DNA from: Candidatus Paraluminiphilus aquimaris
GTDB taxonomy: Bacteria > Pseudomonadota > Gammaproteobacteria > Pseudomonadales > Halieaceae
DNA: 64,000 nt
Assembly (NCBI RefSeq): GCF_026230195.1
Contig: NZ_CP036501.1
Location: 2,046,001 to 2,110,000, forward strand
Direction: 5' to 3'
Part shown: positions 24,926 to 32,614 of the stretch, piece after piece
Layout: every line of letters begins with the position of its first letter
Position numbering within the stretch: the first letter of the stretch is position 1
The notes under the pieces: generated by a model
Seen by the model: only the letters and a program-made list of their open reading frames with translations
Told to the model about the DNA's origin: nothing
Database searches by the model: none
Made by a program: the position numbers and the translations under genes

Positions 24926-25846
24926 TTACTTCCCCTCACCACAGTTTTTGTAGTTATTTTCAACACATTGTCGCGCGAGGCGTTGGGCTAACAAAATTTC
25001 CTGCCTAGTCATCTCGCCCTCAATAATTTCTCTTGCCTCAGACGCAACCGATTGACCATTAGCACTAGCAATATTGAGCCACATATGTGCCATGACGTCG
25101 TCACGCGCGAAAGCCCGTCCTTGGTGATAGTACAAACCAATTGAATATTGAGCGTCAGCCAAACCGCTTTCGGCTGCCTCGAGGTATAAACCCGCTGCTC
25201 GCGAGTAATCCTGAATAACCCCATTACCCTGCTGATACATGATTGCAAGATTTACTTGAGCTTGAGCATCGCCCTGCTCAGCCGCTTTGGCATACCACTT
25301 TAAAGCCTGCTTATAATCACGCTTTGTCCCCATTGCCTCGTCATAAGCCAATCCAAGACTGAATTGGGCATCCAGATTTCCAGACGCCGCTGCTGGAAGC
25401 CAGTATTCAATCGCTAATGCTTGGTCTCTCGAAACGCCTCTTCCATGGGCGAGTAGCAAGCCATATTCGGCCTGCGCGTCCGTATATTTTTGATCGGCTG
25501 ACAACTTCATCAAGTGTGCTGCCTCAGTGTAGCTTCGCTCTACGCCAAGCCCCTCTATATACATTTTTGCCAACCAATACTGCGCCTCTGGAACACCCTG
25601 TTTGGAAGCCTTTTCCAACCAAAGTGCAGCTTTATAGTAGTCTTTGGCGCCTGAAGGGGTTGCTCCTAGTAGATGTATCCATCCAAGGAAAAACTGAGCA
25701 TTTGCGTCTCCCCGCTGACTCGCTTCCTCAAAAAGAAGAAAGCTGCCAGCTTTGTCCCCCGAAAGGTAAAGCTCTCTCGCGTCTTCGAAGCTAGCGTTAA
25801 CCTTTAAAGACAATACGGCCAGGAGGAACAGCGCTGATTTTTTCAT
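24926..25846 (-). CDS. Secreted Sel1-repeat (TPR-like) protein
   Basis: The product of about 306 residues has a signal peptide (MKKSALFLLAVLSLKVNA). It then has about seven Sel1-like repeats of around 36 residues, each with the A-x-Y-x-L-G-x-x-Y pattern, for example NAQFFLGWIHLLG, EAQYWLAKMYIEG, DAQFSLGLAYDEA and DAQYSIGLYYHQG. Such periplasmic solenoids mediate protein contacts. The start at 25846 is preferred over the TTG at 25867 because it begins the signal peptide. It heads a minus-strand cargo group in the island. Confidence 0.85.
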   Translation of the reverse strand: MKKSALFLLAVLSLKVNASFEDARELYLSGDKAGSFLLFEEASQRGDANAQFFLGWIHLLGATPSGAKDYYKAALWLEKASKQGVPEAQYWLAKMYIEGLGVERSYTEAAHLMKLSADQKYTDAQAEYGLLLAHGRGVSRDQALAIEYWLPAAASGNLDAQFSLGLAYDEAMGTKRDYKQALKWYAKAAEQGDAQAQVNLAIMYQQGNGVIQDYSRAAGLYLEAAESGLADAQYSIGLYYHQGRAFARDDVMAHMWLNIASANGQSVASEAREIIEGEMTRQEILLAQRLARQCVENNYKNCGEGK

Positions 25847-26021
25847 GCCACACAATTCAAACATCAACGTTTGGGTCAGTGTAGTAAAGCCGAATGTATA
25901 AAGTCACGCGGCTTCATCTGAAAAGATAACTCCAGCGTGTCAATTGCGACACTCAGATTTGATGGTTGAAGCCCGCTGAGTTTGACTAGTTAACCAGCCA
26001 AAAAGTTACCCGGGATTACAA

Positions 26022-26588
26022 ATGCGCACTATTACCCTGCTAGCCCTAGCCTTTATCGCAGCATGTGGCTCTATCCAGCAGTCACAGAGGGTCCTCACGG
26101 GAGGTGTCGAAATTGGTGGCGTAATGGTCGCAGGGGTTGGAGACACGATTCTTGAGGTGAAAAAGGAAGAGTCCATGCCCAACGTCTTCGGGAAGGCTGA
26201 TATGTATGGACGTAAGCGTGCGACTGGAGTTACTTATCTTACCTACGACGGCGTTTTAGATGGAAAGGCATCGTTCTTGCGGCGGGACATTGGCATTGCC
26301 TCAGAAAAAACCACGATGAACTCTTCTCCAATTGTCATACCTAATACAAGCACTTCAACAATAACTGGCTCCTTAAATGGCCAACCTATTTACGGAACAC
26401 TTAGGTCTTCCGTACCACCCACCGTAATTCCGGCTTCGGCGCCGACTGACCAAATATCAGGAACCAGTCAAACTCTTTTGAGGGTTACCCCAGACTCGAG
26501 TGAACCGCTGATAATCGAGGGCCACATGCTTACAGTTATCGAAGCGTCGGAAAACCTGGTTCGCTTCACCATCGAGAAACTCAAATAA
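26022..26588 (+). CDS. Predicted lipoprotein of unknown function
   Basis: This 188-residue protein begins MRTITLLALAFIAACGSIQQ, with an AAC lipobox (lipidated Cys15, followed by Gly). The mature part is beta-rich, with a Ser/Thr-Pro-rich centre (SSPIVIPNTSTSTITGSL, TVIPASAPTDQISGTSQT) and no recognisable active site. Its TAA overlaps the ATG of the next small gene by one base (TAATG). It is divergent from the Sel1 gene. The family is unknown. Confidence 0.7.
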   Translation: MRTITLLALAFIAACGSIQQSQRVLTGGVEIGGVMVAGVGDTILEVKKEESMPNVFGKADMYGRKRATGVTYLTYDGVLDGKASFLRRDIGIASEKTTMNSSPIVIPNTSTSTITGSLNGQPIYGTLRSSVPPTVIPASAPTDQISGTSQTLLRVTPDSSEPLIIEGHMLTVIEASENLVRFTIEKLK

Positions 26589-26761
26589 TGAATGGTACGG
26601 CATCAATCACAGTCCTCACGGAAGACCTCTGGTCAGCCTTAGATGTGTTAGACGCTATGCCAGAGGCTCAACACACCGAGTGGTACAAAAGGCTTGAAGA
26701 AGCTGCTGATGCGGCTACTCAGGTTATGCTGTTGGACAAGGGAGTTATTACGGAGCAATAG
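26588..26761 (+). CDS. 57-residue acidic helical protein
   Basis: The start codon shares its A with the TAA of the lipoprotein gene, a typical translational coupling. The peptide begins MNGTASITVLTEDLWSALDV and continues LDAMPEAQHTEWYKRLEEAADAATQVMLLDKGVITEQ. It is acidic and mostly helical, with no export signal. It therefore probably stays in the cytoplasm, unlike its neighbour. No family is known to me. Confidence 0.55.
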   Translation: MNGTASITVLTEDLWSALDVLDAMPEAQHTEWYKRLEEAADAATQVMLLDKGVITEQ

Positions 26762-26844
26762 CGTCACCCTCGTCACAAAAGCCCCCTCGACCTAAAAAAA
26801 GGAAACTTCTTGAGCTAACCTAACTCTGTGAACGGAGTTGGTTA

Positions 26845-27258
26845 ATGAGACATTTATTCGTCCTAGTGTTTTCGGCCCTATTGAGCGCTGAAGGCACCGC
26901 ACAAACTGTCCAAGATGGCGACAGCGTAGTCCCAATAAGCCTCTGCATCATTCAGTCGAGACAGTTTAGTAATGTCATTCAATTGCGTATGGAAAATAGG
27001 TCTCGCGCTGAGGTTTCATCTCAATGCTCATTGAATGGTGCGCTAGGGGTCACCGACGAAGGGCTTCAGCAGTATCAGATAATGCAACGCGCATTCGAAG
27101 CAGAGATAATAGTGTCCTCACCCCGCGAATCTTGCGATGCTTTCAGCGAGATCGCGTTTGAGCAGTTTGAACCAGAGGACATAGATGACGCTAGCTTTTG
27201 GGTAAAAGAGGCTGAAGCTTTCTGGTTAAAACGGTGCATGGGTGAGATCAAGAATTGA
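26845..27258 (+). CDS. Secreted small protein with four mature cysteines
   Basis: The 137-residue protein has a signal peptide (MRHLFVLVFSALLSAEGTAQ). The mature domain has cysteines in ISLCII, SQCSLNG, ESCDAF and KRCMGE, suggesting two disulfides. GAACGGAGTTGG lies upstream as a possible ribosome site. It begins a run of plus-strand exported proteins continuing to 32350. It has no recognised family. Confidence 0.6.
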   Translation: MRHLFVLVFSALLSAEGTAQTVQDGDSVVPISLCIIQSRQFSNVIQLRMENRSRAEVSSQCSLNGALGVTDEGLQQYQIMQRAFEAEIIVSSPRESCDAFSEIAFEQFEPEDIDDASFWVKEAEAFWLKRCMGEIKN

Positions 27259-27302
27259 TCGCTGGGACCCGCATTTTGTTGATGAGGAATTAGGGTAAGT
27301 CT

Positions 27303-28526
27303 GTGAATGTTTTGAACACAACACGATGGTACATATTTCTATTCCATATTTTATGGATAAATACTCCAGCACAGGCGCAAAACGTTTACGACATGACCGC
27401 ACTGGATATCAGGTCTCTTTGCGTCCTGGCCGACGAGCATTCGAGCAACCTTATTCCCGTGCATAAAGAGTTAGCACGACGAGGCGCGAAAGAAGCTTGC
27501 GCGGGTATAAGAGCGCCAAAGGACTATCAGCACTTAGACCGAGCCGCCTATTTGACCCAGTCCGCTTTGGACCGAAAACTGGTGTCTTATCGAAAAGACG
27601 ACCAAGACTTTGAGAAGCTGTCCAGCGTCAATTTATGCTCAGGGTATTTCAGCTTTCTGGAAACTCCGGATCAACTTATGGATGAACTGATAGAGAGAAA
27701 GCTATCTCCTAATATTTGTGAACAAATTATTGAAAACTACTTGCAGCGCACTTGCGCAGCATTCGTAGATGAGATCGACAATCTCTCCTTTGCTGACTTG
27801 AGGAAACATAGACAAACCAATGAGGGCCTTGAGGTCGAACTGGCAAGCAATGGCTTTAGCAAGAATGATTGCAGCACCATTTCCTCAAATAAAACATCCA
27901 GCTTGTCCGTTGAAGGTAAAGCCGTTGAGGAAGTCTACAACATCGATTTGTTGAGAATAACCACCATTTCTAAGGAAGATCTAAGGTGTGCGTCTGGAGC
28001 CAATCAAACGCTTATTCTTGAGGGCCAAATTGGTCCTGATAGCAGCTTTGCTATGAATAGATTACTGGAAGAAATGGAGTCATGTCGTGATGCCGAAGGT
28101 ACGTTGGTCAAACAAATAGAAGCACAGCTGAGTTCCGGTGGGGGATTTTTACGTGACGGATATGAGCTTGGAAGAACCTTTAAAAAATACAATGTCCGAG
28201 CTGTGATCAAGGACGAAAAGGTATGCGCTTCCAGCTGTGCAGTAGCTTTCTTAGGGGGCGCCAATCGGAGTATAGAAGACAAGGGAAAAATTATGTTCCA
28301 CGCGCCGTATTTCTCAGGAAAAAATGAATACGGGCGACAAGACATTGACTGTGATGTCGGCGAAGAGGCTCTTGCTGAGTTGAACGACTACTACATCTCA
28401 ATGACTGACAAAGAAACTGGCGACCGGTTATTTGAGAGAACCATGTGGTACTGCAGCGCTGATGACGGCTGGGTTGTTACAGGTGGCGCAGCTGCCGAGC
28501 TTTATGGGATTGCAACAGAGCGATGA
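27303..28526 (+). CDS. Periplasmic ClpP/crotonase-fold protein (COG3904-like)
   Basis: A 407-residue exported protein (signal peptide to about residue 26, TPAQAQ). An N-terminal Cys-rich region of about 190 residues precedes a ClpP-like domain. In it I see LILEGQIGPDSS, the SSGGGFLRDGYELGRTF oxyanion loop (about 275-292), VCASSCAVAFLGG with the candidate catalytic Ser (near 310-312), and IMFHAPYF with His. This order matches predicted periplasmic ClpP-like proteins. Ser/His supports peptidase or acyl-transfer activity. The GTG start has AGGGTAAG upstream. The next gene overlaps by ATGA. Confidence 0.75.
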   Translation: MNVLNTTRWYIFLFHILWINTPAQAQNVYDMTALDIRSLCVLADEHSSNLIPVHKELARRGAKEACAGIRAPKDYQHLDRAAYLTQSALDRKLVSYRKDDQDFEKLSSVNLCSGYFSFLETPDQLMDELIERKLSPNICEQIIENYLQRTCAAFVDEIDNLSFADLRKHRQTNEGLEVELASNGFSKNDCSTISSNKTSSLSVEGKAVEEVYNIDLLRITTISKEDLRCASGANQTLILEGQIGPDSSFAMNRLLEEMESCRDAEGTLVKQIEAQLSSGGGFLRDGYELGRTFKKYNVRAVIKDEKVCASSCAVAFLGGANRSIEDKGKIMFHAPYFSGKNEYGRQDIDCDVGEEALAELNDYYISMTDKETGDRLFERTMWYCSADDGWVVTGGAAAELYGIATER

Positions 28527-28831
28527 CTAATTACGACCCTCCATACAAAACCTTGTTTTTTGTCTGCTATTCAGCAGTCGCGGCCACTGTTGCCACCGAA
28601 GCAGGTCTCTTGAGCCGCTCAGATTCATATGCCGCAAATCAGTCTTATGACGCTGTAGCTTTTGGGCAGGAGTGGCAGCTACTAACCGAAGAGGAGCATC
28701 CTTGGTGTGGCTTTGGGCGAATGGATAATGTTGAACTTGGGTATATGGTACCTGATGGAGACGATGGTATTCGTTTAATTAATGAAGATGAATACCAGAA
28801 GTTGATAGCGGCGGGACTCGAGAAGGGCTGA
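28523..28831 (+). CDS. Small membrane-associated protein of unknown function
   Basis: The ATG overlaps the stop of the ClpP-like gene by 4 bases (ATGA), so translation is coupled. The 102-residue product has a moderately hydrophobic N-terminal stretch (KTLFFVCYSAVAATVATEAGLL) that could anchor or export it. An acidic, aromatic C-terminal part follows (WQLLTEEEHPWCGFG, MVPDGDDGIRLINEDEYQKL). No family is recognised. Coupling suggests it works with, or modulates, the ClpP-like protein. Confidence 0.65.
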   Translation: MTNYDPPYKTLFFVCYSAVAATVATEAGLLSRSDSYAANQSYDAVAFGQEWQLLTEEEHPWCGFGRMDNVELGYMVPDGDDGIRLINEDEYQKLIAAGLEKG

Positions 28832-28834
28832 TAT

Positions 28835-29203
28835 ATGAAGAATCTGAGTATTCTTATCTTAATACTGTCATTCATATCAGCCGATATGGTGAATGCAGAG
28901 GTGATTACTTACCAATGCAGCTTTGACAGATACGAAGGACCAAATGGCGGTGGCACTGAAGACTTTCGATTTACGATCCAATTAGACTCGGTTACTAAGG
29001 ATGCTTACATCGTAGGTAGCCAAGGGCTGGCAAAGCTAGCCCATATTCCCGCGGCTTTCGGTCGATCATTTATAGAGTTCTCAGATACTGGAAATGTAAT
29101 GGTCACTACTATCGCTGAAGACGGCAAGGCGGTTCATAGTCGCAACACCATGATGTTTGGTGATCTTATTCCGTCGCAGTATTACGGCGAATGCAAAAAA
29201 TAA
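28835..29203 (+). CDS. Secreted small beta-rich protein
   Basis: The 122-residue protein has a signal peptide (MKNLSILILILSFISADMVNA) and a beta-rich body with two cysteines (YQCSFDR near the start, GECKK at the end) likely joined. It starts 3 bases after the preceding stop. The pattern of an N-terminal YQCxFD strand followed by FTIQLDSVTKDAYIVG resembles small periplasmic lipocalin- or inhibitor-like folds, but no family can be named. Confidence 0.65.
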   Translation: MKNLSILILILSFISADMVNAEVITYQCSFDRYEGPNGGGTEDFRFTIQLDSVTKDAYIVGSQGLAKLAHIPAAFGRSFIEFSDTGNVMVTTIAEDGKAVHSRNTMMFGDLIPSQYYGECKK

Positions 29204-29276
29204 GGGTAGATCAGAAGAAGCGTATTTTATGGGCTGAGGAAGATACTTTGGCGCCTTGGGACCGGAGGAGACAGAA

Positions 29277-29606
29277 ATGAAATTGTTTAGCGGATTAATG
29301 ATTCTTTTGTTCAGTGCATCCGCACAAGCGTTTTGTTTTCAACCTACGATGTATGAATCAGAACCCTCCCCGCCACTTAGCTTTTCTAAACCTAGTGTCC
29401 CTTTTTGTTTTTCTGGTTATGAGTTCTCAGGTACGCACACATGCGAATCGTGGGAACTACAGAACTACTTTGATGAGTTGGAAGCGTATGTGGACGAGTT
29501 GCGTGATTACTCTGAAAAGGCGTGGGAGTTTGCGGAAGCAGCAAGTGTTTTCGCCTCAGAGGTAACAGATTACGCTAACTGCGAAATAGAAGCAGTGTCA
29601 CCCTAG
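29277..29606 (+). CDS. Secreted Cys-rich small protein
   Basis: The start at 29277 has GGAGGAG 6 bases before it, better than the in-frame start at 29256. The 109-residue product has a signal peptide (MKLFSGLMILLFSASAQA). A proline/serine-rich segment with cysteines follows (FCFQP, PFCFSGYEF, HTCESWELQ), then an acidic amphipathic helix (ELEAYVDELRDYSEKAWEFAEAA) ending near NCEIE. Disulfides plus a coiled-coil-like helix suggest protein binding. The family is unknown. Confidence 0.65.
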   Translation: MKLFSGLMILLFSASAQAFCFQPTMYESEPSPPLSFSKPSVPFCFSGYEFSGTHTCESWELQNYFDELEAYVDELRDYSEKAWEFAEAASVFASEVTDYANCEIEAVSP

Positions 29607-29632
29607 TGAGTCAGCGATGATGGGGTTTGAAT

Positions 29633-30685
29633 GTGAAGCGAATTAAATTGAGTCGGTTACTCGTACTTGTGCTTACGGTACTCGTCGTGGGTTGCGCAAA
29701 TACGGCAAAGCGAATGGGATCTCTTACGGTAGGGATGAGTAAGTTTGAGGTTTATCAGCTTCTTGGACAGCCTGAAAGTGAGTTAGCAGTGGAGCCGTAC
29801 GAGTACCTAGAGTACTCGCTAAGCGAGGCGCCGCCCGCGACGATGCAGACTGTGTGCGCCGTAGGGGGACTCTACACGATCGCAATTACAGCTGTTTTTC
29901 GTGTTGATGAATGTAGGTCTAAGGTTGATAAATACTTTGTCAGGCTCAAGGGCGCCAGAGTAGACAGGTATGGGCAAGGTGACGTCTCAAGGGAGATTGC
30001 GTCGTTGCCCTCGGGCGGAAGTTCAGCAGAAAAACCAGAGTCGCCAGAGGAAGCCTCCTCTTCCGGGACCGGATTCTTCATCACTAAATCTGGCTACCTG
30101 TTGACGAGCCAACACGTTGTCGACAGAGCGGATCGAATAATTGTGGTACTTGAGTCCGGTCAAAACCTAGAGGCCAGCCTCTTCAGAGAAGACGAAGCAA
30201 ATGATATTGCTGTCCTAAAGGTCGTTGCGGATACAGACTTCCCCTTTGTTTCATTTTCGTACACTGAAGGGCTAATGCGCGGTGATGAGGTTATGACGCT
30301 CGGTTACCCCTTGGTGGATCTACAAGGTCAAAATCAAAAAGCCACGTTTGGTCGAGTAAACGCGAAATCTGGAATTCAGGACGATTTCCGATACCTTCAA
30401 ATAGATATTCCTATCCAGCCTGGGAACAGTGGCGGACCTCTGATTAACAAGAGAGGCGAAGTAGTTGGCATCATAGCTGCAACACTCAAGTTCACGGCTA
30501 CTTTGAGAGAGACAGGCTCGCTACCTCAAAGCGTAAATTATGCGGTGAAGGCTGATTATGCCCTCCCTATTATTTCCGACTTGGAGATTTCAAAATCCTC
30601 ACAGCCGAGGCAGACCAACGATTTCAGTGAGATAGTTAGTGCAATTGAAAATTCAGTTGTAAGAGTTATAGCGATAAAAGATTAG
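29633..30685 (+). CDS. Lipoprotein with BamE-like domain fused to an HtrA-type serine protease
   Basis: A 350-residue lipoprotein (VVGC lipobox). Residues about 30-110 form a SmpA/OmlA (BamE-like) unit: GSLTVGMSKFEVYQLLGQPES. After a Ser/Glu-rich linker comes a trypsin-like domain with the HtrA triad: His in TSQHVVD (about 161), Asp in ANDIAVLK (about 191), Ser in QPGNSGGPL (about 266). There is no PDZ domain. It should be a membrane-tethered periplasmic protease. GTG at 29633 fits the GGGG ribosome site better than the TTG two codons earlier. It lies in the cargo operon after three small secreted proteins. Confidence 0.85.
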   Translation: MKRIKLSRLLVLVLTVLVVGCANTAKRMGSLTVGMSKFEVYQLLGQPESELAVEPYEYLEYSLSEAPPATMQTVCAVGGLYTIAITAVFRVDECRSKVDKYFVRLKGARVDRYGQGDVSREIASLPSGGSSAEKPESPEEASSSGTGFFITKSGYLLTSQHVVDRADRIIVVLESGQNLEASLFREDEANDIAVLKVVADTDFPFVSFSYTEGLMRGDEVMTLGYPLVDLQGQNQKATFGRVNAKSGIQDDFRYLQIDIPIQPGNSGGPLINKRGEVVGIIAATLKFTATLRETGSLPQSVNYAVKADYALPIISDLEISKSSQPRQTNDFSEIVSAIENSVVRVIAIKD

Positions 30686-30781
30686 CGTCTTTGAGAAGAA
30701 AGGATGGTCCGACCAATGTATATGCGGAATTCTTGGTGGGTGCCAGCGCACGCTTATCGTAAGTATTGATAGAATCCCAAG

Positions 30782-31057
30782 ATGCCAACTCAAAGCTATA
30801 TCAAAAGCCAGAAAGCCTACCGTGTAAGCCTCAAGCACAAGCTCAAGAAACACCTACTCCTTCAGTCAGCCTCAGCGAACCAGGTTGACCGTCGCTGGCT
30901 AAATGGCTTTATGGCCGCTGGCTTCCATAGTGGACTTATAAGCCTGTCCGAACTGAAGCTCGAGTTCATGAAGGCACATCGTAATGCCTATGGTGAACGC
31001 ATGACGGAAGCTCAGGAACAGCAGCTGGAGAGAAGGCTAACGAAGTTATGTCAATAA
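30782..31057 (+). CDS. Small basic protein of unknown function
   Basis: This 91-residue protein begins MPTQSYIKSQKAYRVSLKHK and has no signal peptide. It is basic in the first half and helical, ending MTEAQEQQLERRLTKLCQ. Its last codons overlap the start of the next gene by 10 bases. The 58 bases spanning its 3' end are duplicated about 1 kb downstream with internal stops. No family is recognised. A cytoplasmic, perhaps nucleic-acid-binding, role is only a guess from charge. Confidence 0.55.
   Translation: MPTQSYIKSQKAYRVSLKHKLKKHLLLQSASANQVDRRWLNGFMAAGFHSGLISLSELKLEFMKAHRNAYGERMTEAQEQQLERRLTKLCQ
30996..31053 (+). repeat. Direct repeat copy A (gene end plus start cassette)
   Basis: A 58-base segment repeated at 31994-32051 with 50 of 58 positions identical. 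It includes the 3' end of the 91-residue gene, GGAGAGAAGG and ATGTCA, the start of the following gene. Confidence 0.85.
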
Positions 31058-31923
31058 ACATGAGCAGGCTTATCTTCTTTTGCTTTGGGGTGATGCTTTC
31101 TAGCGCGGTATGGATGGCCGCTCTGGAAAATAGAAATCATTTTGACTACGAATCTTGTTCGGAGATGGCGGGGACAAATGCCGCATTTAGTGAGGCACTT
31201 GATGCTCTACTCGCGTCATGTGCTGACCAGTATCCCGCAAGGAGAGATTCATTAGGGGACGGTTACATATACGTAGATGAAATGTCTGGTCTCAGTTTTG
31301 CAATCCCCACTCCAGTTCCTTCAGCGACCAACTGGATAGAGATTAGAAGTGCTGTGGAAGCGCACGCTAAAGAGGTTGAAAAAAGTCGATTAGCGGAAGA
31401 GGAGGCTAGGTTAAGGGAGCTTGAGCTGAGGGAGGAACAAGATCGACAACGACGTGAGGTAGCCGCAGCTCTGGCTGAGGAGCGTGAATGGAGAAGACAA
31501 GAATGTCTAAAGCTTAATGATAAAAAGCGCCAATATTTCGCACGCGAACAGCAAACGGCCACCAAGAATATTATAGTTACCAAGCGAACAATGGTCAGTA
31601 ACAAGCTTTTCCAGACAGACAGACCTGTGGTTAAAGTAACCAACCTCTCGGGATTTCCCGTTTCTTCTCTGAAACTCCGCTTTCAATACATGACTCAGCG
31701 TGGTGAATATGACTCTTGGCAAAATATAGTTTGTCCTACCGTTCCTCAGTATTCATGGACGGCTTTTAGTTCACAAAACTCGCTATTCCCAGTCGGCGGG
31801 ACAATGCAGGTGGTGGTGCCGGATAGCCAGATTGTAGGCAGGGCTGGTGACTGGTTACTATGCACGTCCGTTGAATCAGCAGAATTCCAAAGGCCGAAGT
31901 TGAATCTCGAGAATTGCTACTAG
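31048..31923 (+). CDS. Membrane-anchored coiled-coil protein of unknown function
   Basis: The 291-residue protein has an N-terminal membrane anchor (LIFFCFGVMLSSAVWMAAL, about 8-26). A long charged coiled coil follows at about 110-175 (EKSRLAEEEARLRELELREEQ...). A C-terminal beta domain of about 100 residues (PVVKVTNLSGFPVSSLKLRFQYM ... TSVESAEF) resembles an immunoglobulin-like or FxLYD-type fold. Four cysteines lie outside the coil. It starts within the 3' end of the 91-residue gene. An envelope scaffold role is plausible but not shown. Confidence 0.65.
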   Translation: MSINMSRLIFFCFGVMLSSAVWMAALENRNHFDYESCSEMAGTNAAFSEALDALLASCADQYPARRDSLGDGYIYVDEMSGLSFAIPTPVPSATNWIEIRSAVEAHAKEVEKSRLAEEEARLRELELREEQDRQRREVAAALAEEREWRRQECLKLNDKKRQYFAREQQTATKNIIVTKRTMVSNKLFQTDRPVVKVTNLSGFPVSSLKLRFQYMTQRGEYDSWQNIVCPTVPQYSWTAFSSQNSLFPVGGTMQVVVPDSQIVGRAGDWLLCTSVESAEFQRPKLNLENCY

Positions 31924-31993
31924 CTCGCATCTGGTATGCTTTTCAACTTCATTACGCTGGATAATTTGAAGACGAACGGCAACCCCTGTATCA

Positions 31994-32051
31994 AACGCAT
32001 GACCGAGACTTAGGAGCAATAGCTGGAGAGAAGGCTTACGAAGTTATGTCA
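31994..32051 (+). pseudogene. Direct repeat copy B, remnant of the 91-residue gene's 3' end
   Basis: This 58-base copy matches 30996-31053 at 50 positions. In the original frame it has two TAG codons, so it no longer encodes the protein tail. It still supplies GGAGAGAAGG and ATGTCA, the start of the 34-residue frame that follows. It looks like a duplicated translation-start cassette. Confidence 0.75.
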
Positions 32052-32150
32052 GACGGATTAGTTCCAATTGACACTCTTGACCTAATTCCTGGCACAGAGG
32101 TAGAAGAAGCGCTTAACTATTACAAAAACGGTTATCCAATTTTGAGGTGA
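32046..32150 (+). CDS. 34-residue peptide using the duplicated start cassette
   Basis: ATG at 32046 lies at the end of repeat copy B, with GGAGAGAAGG 11 bases upstream. It encodes MSDGLVPIDTLDLIPGTEVE then EALNYYKNGYPILR. The stop lies 5 bases before the start of the next small membrane protein, whose ribosome site overlaps this gene's end. It may be a true peptide or a leader for coupling. No family is known. Confidence 0.45.
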   Translation: MSDGLVPIDTLDLIPGTEVEEALNYYKNGYPILR

Positions 32151-32155
32151 GCTGT

Positions 32156-32350
32156 ATGTTAGAAAAATTGAAAGCACTGAACGCCATTCAAAAGTTCGCC
32201 TTGGTTGCGGCGTTTTTTACTGTTTTTACCAGACCAATGTTTTGGCGCCTCCGGGTTGATGAGGTGTGGCAAGAAACCATGATGTGGCTTGCCCTTATCG
32301 CCTCTTTCCTTCTGATTGCGGTTCTATTTGGGGATAAGAAAGAGGATTGA
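32156..32350 (+). CDS. Small two-helix membrane protein
   Basis: A 64-residue protein starting MLEKLKALNAIQKFALVAAF. It has helix 1 (FALVAAFFTVFTRPMFW), a short charged loop with Arg/Asp/Glu, helix 2 (MMWLALIASFLLIAVLFG) and the tail DKKED. ATG at 32156 follows GAGGTGA by 4 to 5 bases, better than the GTG at 32147. It is the last plus-strand cargo gene, converging on the replication module. Confidence 0.6.
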   Translation: MLEKLKALNAIQKFALVAAFFTVFTRPMFWRLRVDEVWQETMMWLALIASFLLIAVLFGDKKED

Positions 32351-32614
32351 GCGTAACGAGACACCGCGGAACACTCAAACCAGATCAAACAAATCGCCTA
32401 ACGCCTCCTCCAATCCCATGGCGCTAAAGGCCGTAGAATCAACAAAGTAAGTCAGTCCTTAATACAAGTCTCTACTACCAGTGATCCATCACGCCTAGGA
32501 TGTATTTAAGAATAAGCTGGCCCTCGCGGGCAAAGGGCAAACCTGACCAACCGATATAACGGGACAAACCCAATATCCATGCGGTTTACCCACTTTGGCC
32601 ACTTTGCCCCTTTG

